Made by a program: the position numbers and the translations under genes. The notes beneath the pieces are model-generated. The model made no database searches, had not been told where the DNA came from, and saw only the letters and a list, made by a program, of their open reading frames with translations. Shown here piece by piece: positions 43,494-54,073 of a stretch of 64,000 nucleotides of DNA (position 1 is its first letter; each line of letters starts with the position of its first letter). This DNA comes from Sinohyriopsis cumingii (lineage: Eukaryota > Mollusca > Bivalvia > Unionida > Unionidae), in NCBI GenBank assembly GCA_028554795.2, contig CM068839.1:18304043-18368042 (forward strand), read 5' to 3'.

Positions 43494-45972
43494 TTAGTAG
43501 ACTGGTTGGTTCTCTGTCTGCTCCATAATTAGTGTTCTGATACTGATATGAAGATTCCTTGACCCGCACGTTAACAGATCTTTATATCTCCCTTAAACAA
43601 GGTCAATAATTGTTTATTATTCCGAATCAAACAAGACAGTGAAAATACGATTGCGTGAGGGAGTCACTATTGGGTGAAGCAAGATTGCGCAAGGGAGACA
43701 CGACATGGTAGTTCACTGACACGTGTCAATCTGTGCGCCAATCAGTTTAATGATGCAATTAATGGCTGTTTGCTTACAAGAAATGCACTAATAGTTGGTT
43801 AGTACACGTGTGGGTCTTCATGCAGGTGATTTGTTACACCAGTCTTCGGTATTATACTCAGGACACTTCTCTCCCTCTTCGCTTGACATATTTAAGAATC
43901 AACGCTGTTATTTGAAACAATACTTCGCATATCGTTACGAATTTGGTACCAATGTTTAGCTCAGGCCATTGACTTTTTGCGCCATCACCAAGTTTGACCT
44001 GTTTTCAGACCTTTAAAGAATGCCAGACCATGTTCCAACGCTACCGCTCAACATCGTATTGCTTTCACCTGCTTAATATATAAGTGAAACGCGCTGAATG
44101 GAACACTATTCTCTCATTGGCCAACCGAAAACGACGCACTGCATCTATATATAACTTCTTCCGGGAAATGTAAATTATCAAAGTATCCTCTTTTTGTAGG
44201 CCGACGAGAGGGGTAGTATTCTATTTAACGCATTTTGACCACCACCTATTACAGTTTAAGATAATACATTTTATAATTCAGAAACAAAAACAAAAATGTG
44301 AACTGGAATCCTGCCCGCAGCCGTGCTATGTCTTTGCACATACCATTACTAGCCGCATCACAATATAATCGTTCGTGTATTGGTTTGCCGTTAAATGGCA
44401 ATCTGAAAGTCATTCAATTTAATATTACAGGTGAAATAAATTTTGTATGCAATAATTCGAAAACGTTCAACATGACTTTGTTATACACTGGGTTTTGAAT
44501 TCTGAAGGTTTCAAACTACGGCTAAACAAAGGTCTTCACATTTGATCTTTAAAGGTTTCATGGTAGTTAGAATTCAGAACAACGGACGATTACCTGAAAG
44601 TTTTTAATCCTGTCATAGAAACTGTGATGCTATGCGAAATCGGGATTGCCACATCATATAATCTCATGAAAAAGAAAATATAGGGTATTTATATTGTTTT
44701 ATTTGGGTTTTTTCTTTTATTTCTTTATTTCTCTATTTCGGATATCCTTTCTTTATTTCTCTATTTCGGATATCCTTTTCATTACATAAGAAAGCTGCAT
44801 TCGAAATTTAAAATCATAAGGTTCATTAACCTTTTGCGTGTCCCACTTCACCCAAAATTCACCAGATAAAATTTAATGAACAAACATCTAGAAAAGCCTC
44901 TGCAATATAGGGTTATGGAAGGGCTAGGATCCACTCTACCTTCCTCCACTCCACCCTCATCAGAGAGTAACTTAATCGGGAAGTGTAAAGAGACCAATTA
45001 CAAAACTTGGCAGTATAGGGTTATGGAAGGGTTTGGATCCATTCCACCCTAGCCCAGCCTCGTTTGAGACTACCATAAAAAAAAAATAACTATCAAGATG
45101 CCTTTAGATTCAGCAGTATCGACGTATGGTAGGGTTTGGATGCCATAATGTACCCTTATTTATCATTATTTTTGTCAATTATACAGTATGTCACAGTATC
45201 AGTCGAAAACATACAGGCCCAGTCTTAGTAACAAGACACCACTAATTTGATATAATATGGTGATCTTAGCAGGGAACACGATTTTGAACTGAAGCGAACG
45301 GTAGCAAGTCGGTTGTCCCTGTGACTATCAAGTTATTATGACAAAAATAATGACTATTCACTTTAATACCTACTGTGAGTAAATCGCGGGTTTTGTCTGC
45401 AAAGTGGGAAAATGTCATGTTTTCACAGAGTCATATATATCATTATCTTTTTCGTACGTCAAACTTGTAAAATTTGAAGTGTGAAAGGATTTTAATCGAA
45501 CTATATATTTTCTAACTAAGTTCCAATTATATTTTTGTAATTAATTTTTGGACGCAATTATTAAACAAATGTTGCATTATATTTCAGTAATTTTTTTTTG
45601 CTTGTCCTCTGTCGCATTGGATAGTTTGGGTTTCATGCCGCATTTCATTGTTTGGCTTTCATTCCTGCTTTTGATTTCATTGGAAAAGCCTTATTGTACT
45701 ACGTCCATGTATATTTTGGCAGCTCGGTTAATTGCCAATAGTAGAACGGAAATTTTTTTATTAAAAAAAATATATAAAATCCCACAAAATAAAGAAACAG
45801 CAATTGCATTGACCTAGTTTAAAAGAAAGTTTGAGGATAAAAATACACAAATGTATTAAAACATTTTGGATGCAGCCATGAGTTTCGAACACGCATACTC
45901 TTCGTTGACAAGCGTTATACACAGGAAGAAAGATAAATGTGGGTGACTATGCTAATTGTCCATCATAGAACG
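42896..45972. other. host DNA, possible promoter-like segment, no gene resolved
   Basis: An (AC)n run lies at about 43465-43493. At 44116-44154 an ATTGGCCAA (inverted CCAAT) precedes TATATATA by about 27 bases, a promoter-like arrangement without an identified gene. At 44930-45140 a segment with TATAGGGTTATGGAAGGG and GGATCCA is repeated two to three times. Confidence 0.4.
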
Positions 45973-46310
45973 ACTGTTCCGGTGGCCCAGTGGTATGAGC
46001 GTCCGCCTCGGATGCGGGAGGTCGTGGGTTCGATCCCCGGCCGCGTCATATCAAAGACTTACAAAAATGATACTAACAGCTGCCTCGCTTGGCGCTCAGC
46101 ATTAAGATGTTAGTGTTAGGACTGGTTGGCCTTGTGTCAGAATAGTGTGACTGGGTGGGACATCATGCTACATGTCTACGGCATGATGCCCCAGTGCTAG
46201 ACATCACTATAAACTGCCACACTGCAGACATCGTAGCTATATGACTGAAAATTGTTAAAGCTACGTTAAAAATCCAAATCACACACACACACACACACAC
46301 ACACACACCA
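45973..46310 (+). mobile_element. tRNA-derived SINE with (AC)n tail
   Basis: The head carries RNA polymerase III boxes: A box TGGCCCAGTGG at 45983-45993 and B box GGTTCGATCCC at 46028-46038. A body with GGCGCTCAGCATTAAGATG and GACTGGGTGGGACATCATGC follows, ending in an AC repeat. It resembles SINEs common in mollusc genomes (recollection, not a search). Confidence 0.8.
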
Positions 46311-46710
46311 TCCTAGGACGGGAATAGAAAAATGTAATTAAAAAAGGTAAATGATGGAATGAGAGATTTTAAAAGAAAGTTTAAATATAAAAATGTCTCA
46401 ACAAGTTATAACAAAAATATGGATGCCGCCGCGCGTTTGCAACTCCCAACCTTTTGTTTGGCAAGTGTTAAACACAGAAAGAAAGACAATCGTGGATACA
46501 TATAAATGATAGCTGATATTTCTTGTATTCACAGCGTATGTTGACCGCTAAGCATCATCCCTTTTAAAACTTAAAACATTATAAGCGTAATATGCATTAA
46601 AGTACTAAAGCCCGACCCTTGAGTTTCAAAACGATGTAAATTTATAATGGAATTTTAAAGTTTTGAAATTATTATTAATTTTAGGTCAGCATGTAAAAAA
46701 TAATGAATAC
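46311..46710. other. host DNA, no gene seen
   Basis: AT-rich and without motifs; part of it (GAAAGTTT.A.GATA.AAAAT, GCAAGTGTTA.ACACAG.AAGAAAG) is similar to 45820-45935 just before the SINE, suggesting a small local duplication. Confidence 0.45.
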
Positions 46711-46711
46711 T

Positions 46712-46805
<94 letters not shown>
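46711..46805. repeat. (AT)n microsatellite
   Basis: Pure alternating AT for about 95 bases, directly before the LINE fragment. Confidence 0.95.
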
Positions 46806-46808
<3 letters not shown>

Positions 46809-46810
46809 CA

Positions 46811-47264
46811 AAACACAGCTGCTGGGATCATAATTTGAGTGCCACGATCAGGGCACACCTCCCCGCTTCTCTGTACCCTACACTGGCTATCCATTCGGTC
46901 CAGAATCAAGAACTAAATGTGTTCTCTGTGCTACGTTTAACTGATGGACTCCAGTCCAACATACCTATCCGACCTCACCCATGTGTACACACCAGCAAGA
47001 TACTTACGCTCCTCTTCTGGCAATCGTATACTCATTATTCCCAGTATGAAAACAAAGTCATATGGACAGCGTTCTTTTGCATTTCAGGGCCCAGCAACGT
47101 GGGATGAATTGCCCACTGAACTTAGACACTAAGAACCATTAGACAACCCACCAAGAATGACTAGAATTTAAATGAGTGGTATATTTGGGAACATTTCCTG
47201 AGGTACATGCAAAACTATCCCTTTCATGTGTTATCTATGTATATAATAAGATTGACTCAATACG

Positions 47265-47306
<42 letters not shown>

Positions 47307-47307
47307 T
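46811..47307 (+). mobile_element. LINE 3' end (C-terminus of ORF2, UTR and (ATT)n tail)
   Basis: Broken frames read QNTAA, then LHWLSIRSRI, then SYGQRSFAFQGPATWDELP, the closing part of CR1/L2/Jockey-type LINE proteins (normally ..YG.RSF...P.LWN.LP). A UTR that is shared with 41866-41990 follows, then an ATT tail at about 47262-47307. Frameshifts and stops show it is dead. Confidence 0.85.
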
Positions 47308-47713
47308 ACGAACAAACAAAGAGATTTATGTAATGCGCTTAAAATAATTATATATGATCTGGAATTCCATCAGAGCCGTTTTAAGGCATAGGCACGCAAG
47401 GCACGTGCCGAGGGCCCCACGCAGCAGGGGGCACCGCGGAGACCTAAAAACAAAATTTCGGTGTCGGTTTTGGTATTGGTGCAGAAAGTGACCAAATTGT
47501 TGCTTTCGGTGTAGTCTCGGTTTCGGCTGAAAGTTAAAATGCATCTTTCGGCAGACTCCTATTTATATCTGGATACAATGACTGACAGTAACCTGTAGAC
47601 ACAAGAATTGTATGCAGATTCAGATTGTAATTGTCAGTTATCACCGATTTGCCATTTTGTCAATTTTCACCAACTACTATCTATTAAACGAACCATTAGA
47701 CAACCCACCAAGA

Positions 47714-47739
47714 ATGAGTAGAAATTATATGAGTGGTGC
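47714..47739 (+). pseudogene. 5' stub of the hAT transposase frame
   Basis: The ATG at 47714 opens MSRNYMSG. The frame is cut by element B at 47740 and a continuation resumes after 62435 with a lysine-rich stretch (KRKKEAAELERLAKHSK) typical of the N-terminus of hAT/ZMYM1-like proteins. Confidence 0.7.
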
Positions 47740-47989
47740 AGCAGCAGGGGGGGCGAATCCGACATTTTGTCCAATCGTTATTTTGCTTAATTAATACTTC
47801 TGCACTCAGCGGATCTGGTGTAGTCAGCGCCGGTAAAAAAAAAAAACGACGTCGGTCCATCCTACACGACGGTGACGTCATTTGGTTCTGCGCGCCGATC
47901 CCAGTTTTGTCAGCGTCCGGTAAACACAGCGACGACCGCGTCGATGTCATTCCCCCCCCCCCCTGCTGCTAAGAAGTTATTTACAATGA
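47740..47989 (+). repeat. element B left terminal inverted repeat
   Basis: It matches 62186-62435 inverted except in homopolymer lengths (7 G against 12 C outside, 12 C against 7 G inside, 12 A against 11 T). The terminus AGCAGCAGGG is repeated inverted internally (CCCTGCTGCT, ending at 47970). The end of B8 lies inside it. Confidence 0.93.
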
Positions 47990-49303
47990 TCTTACAAACA
48001 GAGTGATCACTAACTCCTCCTCTTGTAGATCAATTAGGTTATTTGACTGATCGGTAAGTCTAAAATTAATTCTCGTTAAAAACCGATTATGGCATCGCAT
48101 ATAGACCGGATTAATCGGGCTCTCAACGATTAAGAATCCGGGAGTGGCTGTTGGTGAAAATGAATAAAGGATATACCCCTGTTGAGCTTGATTTGATTGC
48201 TTGGTATCTACCTGGTAACTCCCTTCGATAACATCACACACTAGATTGATTGCTATCACCGATGCGATATTTACGTTGTATGGAGCAATATGCCTACCAC
48301 CATCTCCGTTATCGTGTCTGAGGATAATTGATGGACCGAGAAAATCATTAAGAGACTTTCTTAGTTCTGGCGCGTTGTATCCTGGAAACTTGACATCGGG
48401 TAAATCGGCTTCTGTGATATTATACTCGGTTAGGAATTTTTGTTTATTATCATCGCTGTTAGCGGATATTGTTTTAACGATTCGCTCATTGATATATTCC
48501 ATGTCTGATATAAGTTGATTTAACACCTCAACGTGTTTTCGTGCTTTTGTTTTCCGTAGCTGTTCTAGTTGTGATTGGTAATCACGATTAATCTCGGCAA
48601 ACGCACCAGTGATATCCCTTAAACTAACTGTGACCACGGCGGACGATTCAGGAGTTTCCTTATACGGAAAATACCATTGCATGGTATTTCTGTTTTGAAT
48701 AATAAACCTGCTGGGTAATAACGTGTTTCTTATAATAAACAAATCATCTCGATATCGGGGGGTAATCTCATGATACGATTGCGCATTTGTGTGCAAGTCC
48801 GCGGGGATTTCATTAGGTGGATTCATGGGCCAACCTAGTATGGTTCTTATTGAACTGTTATAAATATCAACCATATACCCCGGTGTGCTTATTTCAATCG
48901 TCGACGATAACGTCGGTTCATGAACCGTAATAGCGATTTTTGATTCTTTTCCTGTGATCGATTTTATCCTGCGTTGAAATTCTTTATTGATTTGTTCTAC
49001 TTGGTATGACCCAGTTGGTATTGTAACCTCATTCCAGTCTGGGGTCCCATCGGGTTTATTTGTCCATGCAAAAACCAGCGAGTTATTAGGTTGTTGTCCG
49101 TTAAATGCTTCCGCTCGGATATTAGGCCAACTGTGATATATTCGCAATTTTGCCAGCGCTATTTCCTTCACTGGAATCGGAGAAGGGAAGTTTACACTGA
49201 ATTCTGGCTTCGTTGATGTTATCGATATCATATTTGTTTGTACCGGAGTGGTGTTCTCCGCGATCCGTTGAAGCAATTGAAACCCTTCGGGGTTCAGCGA
49301 CAT
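47981..49303 (-). CDS. B8: candidate vertex/penton-like protein, 440 aa
   Basis: Homologue of A8. It keeps ISITSTKPEFSVNF, PIPVKEIALAKL, IPTGSYQVEQIN, SSIRTILGW, and the C-terminal INPVYMRCHNRF with LTDQSNNLIDLQ. The central helical part is shorter and diverged. The frame is intact and its last bases lie in the left TIR. The ATG follows ATAATAATA. Confidence 0.8.
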   Translation of the reverse strand: MSLNPEGFQLLQRIAENTTPVQTNMISITSTKPEFSVNFPSPIPVKEIALAKLRIYHSWPNIRAEAFNGQQPNNSLVFAWTNKPDGTPDWNEVTIPTGSYQVEQINKEFQRRIKSITGKESKIAITVHEPTLSSTIEISTPGYMVDIYNSSIRTILGWPMNPPNEIPADLHTNAQSYHEITPRYRDDLFIIRNTLLPSRFIIQNRNTMQWYFPYKETPESSAVVTVSLRDITGAFAEINRDYQSQLEQLRKTKARKHVEVLNQLISDMEYINERIVKTISANSDDNKQKFLTEYNITEADLPDVKFPGYNAPELRKSLNDFLGPSIILRHDNGDGGRHIAPYNVNIASVIAINLVCDVIEGSYQVDTKQSNQAQQGYILYSFSPTATPGFLIVESPINPVYMRCHNRFLTRINFRLTDQSNNLIDLQEEELVITLFVRSL

Positions 49304-49334
49304 TATTATTATTCGTCGTTTCTAGTGTTTAATT

Positions 49335-49856
49335 TCAACACCGAATATTAACAACCTGCTTGTTTTCAGGAGAATGTTTTAAGCCCATTGAAGTTGTTTC
49401 AGGAGAATGTTTTAAGCCCATTGAAGTGGTTTCAGCGACGTGGTTTCCAGCTTCCAGTTGAAAATCCTCGATTTTTGACATCGCGGAGTCATACAACTGG
49501 ACCATCGTGGAGAATTCAGCATCGGATATAAACGAATTATCTATCGCCAACGAGATCAACCCGGATAATTTCGAGTACGCGTCGGATACTATTTGATGTT
49601 TTACTGTATACTCGTTGAGTTTTTTCTGAGAACACGATGATATCTTTCTAGTGATTGCGTTGGCGACTCCAGCAATTGTTGTCGCCGCGGAGATAGCGAT
49701 TGGAACAGCGATCGGGGCTATCATGGTCACCGTGGATAAAATAACACTGGTACCGGCTACTATACCCGACACCGAGTACACGACCGCGTCGATGGTGGTT
49801 ATTTTTCGACGGTATTTTTTTATTTTTACACGGTATTGTTCGGAAAGCGTTTTCAA
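49335..49856 (-). CDS. B7: small membrane protein, 5' end altered
   Basis: Homologue of A7 with the same pair of hydrophobic helices (TIDAVVYSVSGIVAGTSVIL, then IAVPIAISAATTIAGV). Similarity to A7 continues in frame upstream of this ATG for about 20 codons (to about 49925: SPTSHQYRF, like the A7 start), but there is no ATG there, so the original start is lost or non-AUG. The C-terminus has an 11-residue tandem duplication (ETTSMGLKHSP twice, 33 bp) and differs from A7. Confidence 0.7.
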   Translation of the reverse strand: MKTLSEQYRVKIKKYRRKITTIDAVVYSVSGIVAGTSVILSTVTMIAPIAVPIAISAATTIAGVANAITRKISSCSQKKLNEYTVKHQIVSDAYSKLSGLISLAIDNSFISDAEFSTMVQLYDSAMSKIEDFQLEAGNHVAETTSMGLKHSPETTSMGLKHSPENKQVVNIRC

Positions 49857-49965
49857 ATTCGCGGAGAATTCTTTTACGGTATTGAATCGATATTGATGTG
49901 ACGTCGGTGATACCTCTGATTCAATTACCTTGGTGGTTATTTTTATTTTAAAAGAGCTAGTGTTT

Positions 49966-51105
49966 TTAATTACTTAGATCCGCTACAAATTCCACATACC
50001 ATGTAATGTTTGCCCTGGTTAAATTTTTATCAACGGCTCTAATTGTAAACGGTTCAGTTGCGTCCTTGTCTATAATTGTTGGTATTGTATTGTTAAACCC
50101 GGATGAACTCGACGATGATATATTAAACTGCATCATTGAAACCAGTGTCAATCGATAAATACCCTTGACGGTTGCGGTGATTTTTACTATATCCTGTGTA
50201 GGAGTCCAAGCGAATGTTCCATGCCGAATTGTGTATACCGAGTTGATGGTGTTTTCATGAGGGATTTTTATTTTTATTTTTATCACATCCAATAGTCTGT
50301 TGTTAATCGCTGCAATATCAGTTTTGATTGTTCCTATTTCCTGTATATGCACGTATAAACCCCTTTCGTTCGTTGCAACATTAGTTTTGATTGTTTCTAT
50401 TTCCCGTTTATGCGCGTCTACACTCCTTTTGTTCGCTTCAACATCAGTTTTGATTGTTTCTATTTCCTGTCCATACGCAGTGATATCATTTATAGTTATT
50501 GTAATTTCTTCCGGTCTGGTATTTTTTTTACCAAAGAATTTATCAATGGTGTTATCAGCCCTGTTAAAATTTTTTCGTAACATGTAAAATTGGCCCGACA
50601 GCGTTGTAAACTCCGAAATACTATTTTTTATCCCCACAAGATTCGGTTCGGTTACCGTCGGGGTTCCAAAAAAACTAGCAGTAGTGAGTTGTATATCGGT
50701 GACAGACTTTTGTATCCCCTCGAACTGATTTGCTTGCGCATTAAGTCTATCATACAAATTTTTTAACGAATTCGACATGGTTATATAATTGTTGCCAAGT
50801 GTACTTATTTTTCCATTTATCGTCAAGATGGATTCACCTGATTTAAGTCGTCCGTCGCTGGAATACAACGCTATGGCGTTTTCAGCGGCATCATTATTTC
50901 GTATTAAAACGTCATTCAGCGACACATTACTGGATTTCAGTTTACCCTGGCGGTCTTGAAATACAACTATTTCGCCCGGGTCAACACTGGTTAAATTTAA
51001 CGTATCAGCGATTTCATCCTCGATTAGTTTTTTTATGTCATCGGTGGCGAGCGTTTCCGTGGATTCTTTCAGCGCCGAAACCGGTCGTCCCCAGATATCA
51101 ATCAT
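49966..51105 (-). CDS. B6: fibre/spike-like protein with coiled-coil shaft, 379 aa
   Basis: The N-terminal block shared with A6 (MIDIWGRPV, DPGEIVVFQDRQGKLKSSN) suggests a common virion anchor. In place of A6's phage-type repeat there are three imperfect repeats of EIETIKTDVEANKRSVDAHK type (residues about 205-270), consistent with a trimeric coiled coil. The C-terminal beta domain (VKGIYRLTLVSMMQFN, ending TWYVEFVADL) aligns with A6. The frame is intact. Confidence 0.75.
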   Translation of the reverse strand: MIDIWGRPVSALKESTETLATDDIKKLIEDEIADTLNLTSVDPGEIVVFQDRQGKLKSSNVSLNDVLIRNNDAAENAIALYSSDGRLKSGESILTINGKISTLGNNYITMSNSLKNLYDRLNAQANQFEGIQKSVTDIQLTTASFFGTPTVTEPNLVGIKNSISEFTTLSGQFYMLRKNFNRADNTIDKFFGKKNTRPEEITITINDITAYGQEIETIKTDVEANKRSVDAHKREIETIKTNVATNERGLYVHIQEIGTIKTDIAAINNRLLDVIKIKIKIPHENTINSVYTIRHGTFAWTPTQDIVKITATVKGIYRLTLVSMMQFNISSSSSSGFNNTIPTIIDKDATEPFTIRAVDKNLTRANITWYVEFVADLSN

Positions 51106-51138
51106 TATTATTGTAAAAAAAACAGTGTTTTTAATTAA
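51106..51138 (-). promoter_or_regulatory. intergenic box upstream of B6
   Basis: AATTAAAAACACTG, then a T run and ACAATAATA directly before the ATG, overlapping the end of the protease gene. Confidence 0.5.
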
Positions 51139-51598
51139 CCCGCCGGGCGTCTACGACCCCACTAGTGTATTCGTTTACAACCACATGAGGTGGTTTCCGC
51201 GACGATGAAATCTTCGCGAGTACGTTCAATACCTCACGGCCGCATATCGGTGGGTCACTTAATTGTTGTATTGGCAGCGTGGAATAAAAAACCGGGGCTG
51301 AACACGCCCGGATATACCGCATGAACTCGTTTGGCGGTGCTAACCCGTATGAATCAAAATAGACGATCGCACGCGGATCAATTGCGTATGCAACCCAATG
51401 AGTTCCCGCTCCGGAGGATTTATCGAGGTTAATTATACCGGTTTCAATATTCCTTGGTTGTGTCGGTAATTGATCCCTCATAAAAACACCTCTGAAGTTT
51501 TTTATCGCTAACGCGTTTGCGGCATCTATTAAATCAAAATTAGACATAGGAGTCATTAAACGGTTCCCGGTAGTCTTAGACCCTTCCCCGAGTACCAT
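51131..51598 (-). CDS. B5: adenain-like cysteine protease, 155 aa
   Basis: The catalytic residues are conserved with A5: His67 (GTHWVAY), Asp82 (YFDSYG), Gln111/112 and Cys119 (DPPICG). The N-terminus carries about 10 extra residues made by a 45-bp local duplication (a 24-base unit, GGTTCCCGGTAGTCTTAGAC..., occurs at 51562 and 51607). The overlapping ATG used in A5 is kept. Confidence 0.9.
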   Translation of the reverse strand: MVLGEGSKTTGNRLMTPMSNFDLIDAANALAIKNFRGVFMRDQLPTQPRNIETGIINLDKSSGAGTHWVAYAIDPRAIVYFDSYGLAPPNEFMRYIRACSAPVFYSTLPIQQLSDPPICGREVLNVLAKISSSRKPPHVVVNEYTSGVVDARRVN

Positions 51599-51635
51599 GA
51601 ATACGGGGTTCCCGGTAGTCTTAGACCCTTTCCGG

Positions 51636-52028
51636 CTACGGGTCGTTTTTTTTATAGCCTTTCCCGGTTGCCTTCTTCAATGCCATTCCCGCCGCGGTAC
51701 CAACGGCTCCTAACGCCGCCGCCTTCGCCACTGCTGGGGCCGCCGCGGCAATCAACGCTGGAATCGCAGCTAACAGCGGAAATATCCCACCGGTCTTTTC
51801 CATGTTTTTAATCGCTGCGGCCGAAAAATCTATTTGAACACCCTTTTTATTCTTCATTGCATCATTGAAATGTTTTATTTGACGCGCCGTCAACGATATC
51901 TTATGATTACCACCTGCCATCTGTGACGGCTTTAACGTTATTGTGGTTCCACATTGTTTAGCCGACTTTGATCGTAATTTCTTGACTTGACCATCGGTCA
52001 ACTCTACGCCGACAACATTATATGACAT
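51636..52028 (-). CDS. B4: hydrophobic minor capsid candidate, frameshifted tail
   Basis: Homologue of A4, well conserved through the KTGGIFPLL and Ala-rich hydrophobic helix. At the lysine codons near 51645-51655 the frame differs from A4 and stops after GYKKNDP. The GLRLPGTP..SWY tail seen in A4 is encoded in the -1 frame downstream. The codons read AAA AAA AAC, which is also a canonical slip sequence, so either a one-base indel or frameshifting explains it. Confidence 0.75.
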   Translation of the reverse strand: MSYNVVGVELTDGQVKKLRSKSAKQCGTTITLKPSQMAGGNHKISLTARQIKHFNDAMKNKKGVQIDFSAAAIKNMEKTGGIFPLLAAIPALIAAAAPAVAKAAALGAVGTAAGMALKKATGKGYKKNDP

Positions 52029-52057
52029 TTTTATTGTAAACGCGTTTATGTTTTCAA
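52029..52057 (-). promoter_or_regulatory. intergenic box upstream of B4
   Basis: AATTGAAAAC, then the palindrome AAACGCGTTT and ACAATAAAA directly before the ATG. It begins at the stop of the capsid gene. Confidence 0.5.
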
Positions 52058-53472
52058 TTACATGTTTTCCACTGGTGCATCAACGATTCTCATTCGTCCA
52101 CCAACGCCTTCCAACAGCATTGATTTATCGCTGAGAATGACAGCAACCGCTCTATATTCGGCAACACCACCAGGACGTTGCACACGAGCTCGAAAGTGTA
52201 TATCAACGACGGACTGTCTCGTTAAATCGAGATGTTCCAGCGAAAAGTAATAAATCGGATACAGGTTTTTAAAATCAAGTTGTGATATTTGTAAACCGGT
52301 ATCGACGTTTTGATCGCGGCCCATATACGACAGCAATCGATGATACACGCGTGCAATCTGGTTACCCCCGTAATTGAGTTGTATATCCTCGGATGGTTCC
52401 TGCTGTCCGTTTATTCTCAACGAGACCTCATTGACTCCTAATTGATCAAATATCATATGGCTGCGTTCTTGGGAGCCTAATCGCGCCTTATTCTGTAGCG
52501 CTACAAATATATGACGCGGAGCTGAAACACCCTGTTTGGATGCCAGGTGCCATGTAAAAACACCATCCATATTATCCTCTTTAGCATCAGTGGTTACTGT
52601 AAGCCAACTCAACAGTGATTTACCACCTGTCTCCATGAATGAGAGTGATCGCTGTTCTGCGGTGATTGATGGAGTCATTACTGGCATCCACAATACTATA
52701 TTTTTTATATTGACCTTACCGTCGTCAACACCAGCATCATGCCAGATTGCATCATTATCATTACCCTTTCGCACGAGTACTACTGTGTGCTTAGCCCCAT
52801 AGATGACTTTTCTGACGTTTCTACAGAATCCGAATATATGATGCAGTGGAATTGCGCATGAAAACCGTCGGTGTTGCCCTTGCAACATCCCTACTCGTGT
52901 TGCAAACCCTAGATTGTAATTAGTAATAACATTTATGACATCAAAGTCCCCAGCTGGTCTTACATACCCGACTGTGCTGGATTAACCGCGGTGGCATGTG
53001 CTGCCTTTACCCTAGAAAACTGGTTGTGTTCAGCGTTATCAGTAATATCCTTTGCAAACATCATAGACGGACCAGCCGACCTTGTATAATCATCTGAGTA
53101 TCTCGCTAGCCCGATTATTGTTGTTGCAACATCAACATCACGTTCTATTGATTCAATTTCTCGCCCGTCAATGAGATATTTTGCGCTCTCGAATAACGCC
53201 ATTACGCCGTTGTTGACGAAACCAACTCGGATAGTCGGGTTGTTGTCATATGGTGTATTATCGACAGCATTTGTTACAAGTTCCCCTTCGATTTCGATAA
53301 ACGCCTCACACGGCAAAAAATATCTACTGGTATCTTGGACTTGAAGTTCAATTCGCGATCGTAGATTCGGTTGTATTGCATGATAAGAATAATATTGATA
53401 ATCACGGACAGAATCATCCCTGCGCACCGGGGCGTCCATATCAAACGCGGGATCAGCGGTTCGCGCAAACAT
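52058..53472 (-). pseudogene. B3: major capsid protein gene with a frameshift
   Basis: The 5' part (start MFARTADPAFDM at 53472, with YFLPCEAFIEIEG and VGFVNNGVMALF) runs to a stop at 52960-52962. The rest (from about 52958, with PLHHIFGFCRN and GAKHTVVLVRK) continues in another frame to 52058. One indel near 52963-52975 explains this. Sequence on both sides stays highly similar to A3, so the break is recent. Without a correction this copy cannot make a full capsid protein. Confidence 0.88.
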
Positions 53473-53511
53473 TTTATTATTTATCATGTTGATGTTTTCA
53501 ATTGCAATTCA

Positions 53512-54003
53512 TTAACGTCGTTTTCGTCGTAAATTCTTTGAATTTTGTTTAAGACCACTTCCCGCTATCGCGTTCATGAGCGCGTTGGTTGTTGCATCGG
53601 TGGATGACTGAGCCGCCAACGACTCTAGTTTTTCTTCCACGGCGTTATTTATTACTTTACTGACATTTGCAGGCATCACTGTCGTTGATGGCATCACCGG
53701 TGGTTTCTGTTTTCTTTTTCGTGAAAATCCTTTGGATTTTACCAACGACATTAGTTTATCTCGTGCTGCAGAAACCACCCTTCCGGCAACATCTCCAATA
53801 GCGCTGATTCCCTTTTCACGAATAACATCAATAGCCTTCATTCCTAATTGTTTAGCTAACGGCGCCACTTTTGGAGCCATTCTTGTAAATAACCCCGCAA
53901 TGGTGCTACCGAGACCGTCTCCGTACCACGCGCGGTATACAGGCAATCGTGAGTTTACCACGTAGACGCTGACTGGTTTATCATGGTTGTAGTGTATAAT
54001 CAT
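53512..54003 (-). CDS. B2: minor capsid candidate (pX-like), 163 aa
   Basis: Homologue of A2: VYVVNSRLPVYRAWYGDGLG, then APKVAPLAKQLGMKAIDVI, and a strongly basic centre (GFSRKRKQKPP) and end (LRRKRR). The start is set at 54003 (MIIHYN), matching A2 (MILHDS); an upstream ATG at 54021 lies in the intergenic box. Confidence 0.72.
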   Translation of the reverse strand: MIIHYNHDKPVSVYVVNSRLPVYRAWYGDGLGSTIAGLFTRMAPKVAPLAKQLGMKAIDVIREKGISAIGDVAGRVVSAARDKLMSLVKSKGFSRKRKQKPPVMPSTTVMPANVSKVINNAVEEKLESLAAQSSTDATTNALMNAIAGSGLKQNSKNLRRKRR

Positions 54004-54073
54004 CTTTATTATAAAAAACACCAGTGTTTTCCAATTAGTGATTGGTCACCAGTGATTGATCACCAGTGATTGG
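54004..54073 (-). promoter_or_regulatory. intergenic box upstream of B2 with inverted AAAACAC/GTGTTTT
   Basis: It contains AATT, then AAAACAC TG GTGTTTT, then TATAATAAAG before the ATG. Preceding it is a short tandem of CACCAGTGATTG units. The same plan (AATT..AAAAC, GTTT, AATAA, ATG) is found upstream of B4, B6 and B14. Confidence 0.55.

Noticed and set aside
44116..44154. host promoter (CCAAT plus TATA)
   Set aside because: Spacing is plausible but no gene could be identified downstream, so it is only mentioned.
45973..46050. functional tRNA gene
   Set aside because: A and B boxes are present but no tRNA cloverleaf can be drawn and a SINE body with an AC tail follows.
47733..47972. 79-codon frames in the B TIRs
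   Set aside because: They lie wholly in TIR sequence, are interrupted by homopolymers and have no counterpart in the A TIRs.
49651..49896. 81-codon plus frame opposite B7
   Set aside because: Shadow of the hydrophobic helices of B7 on the other strand.
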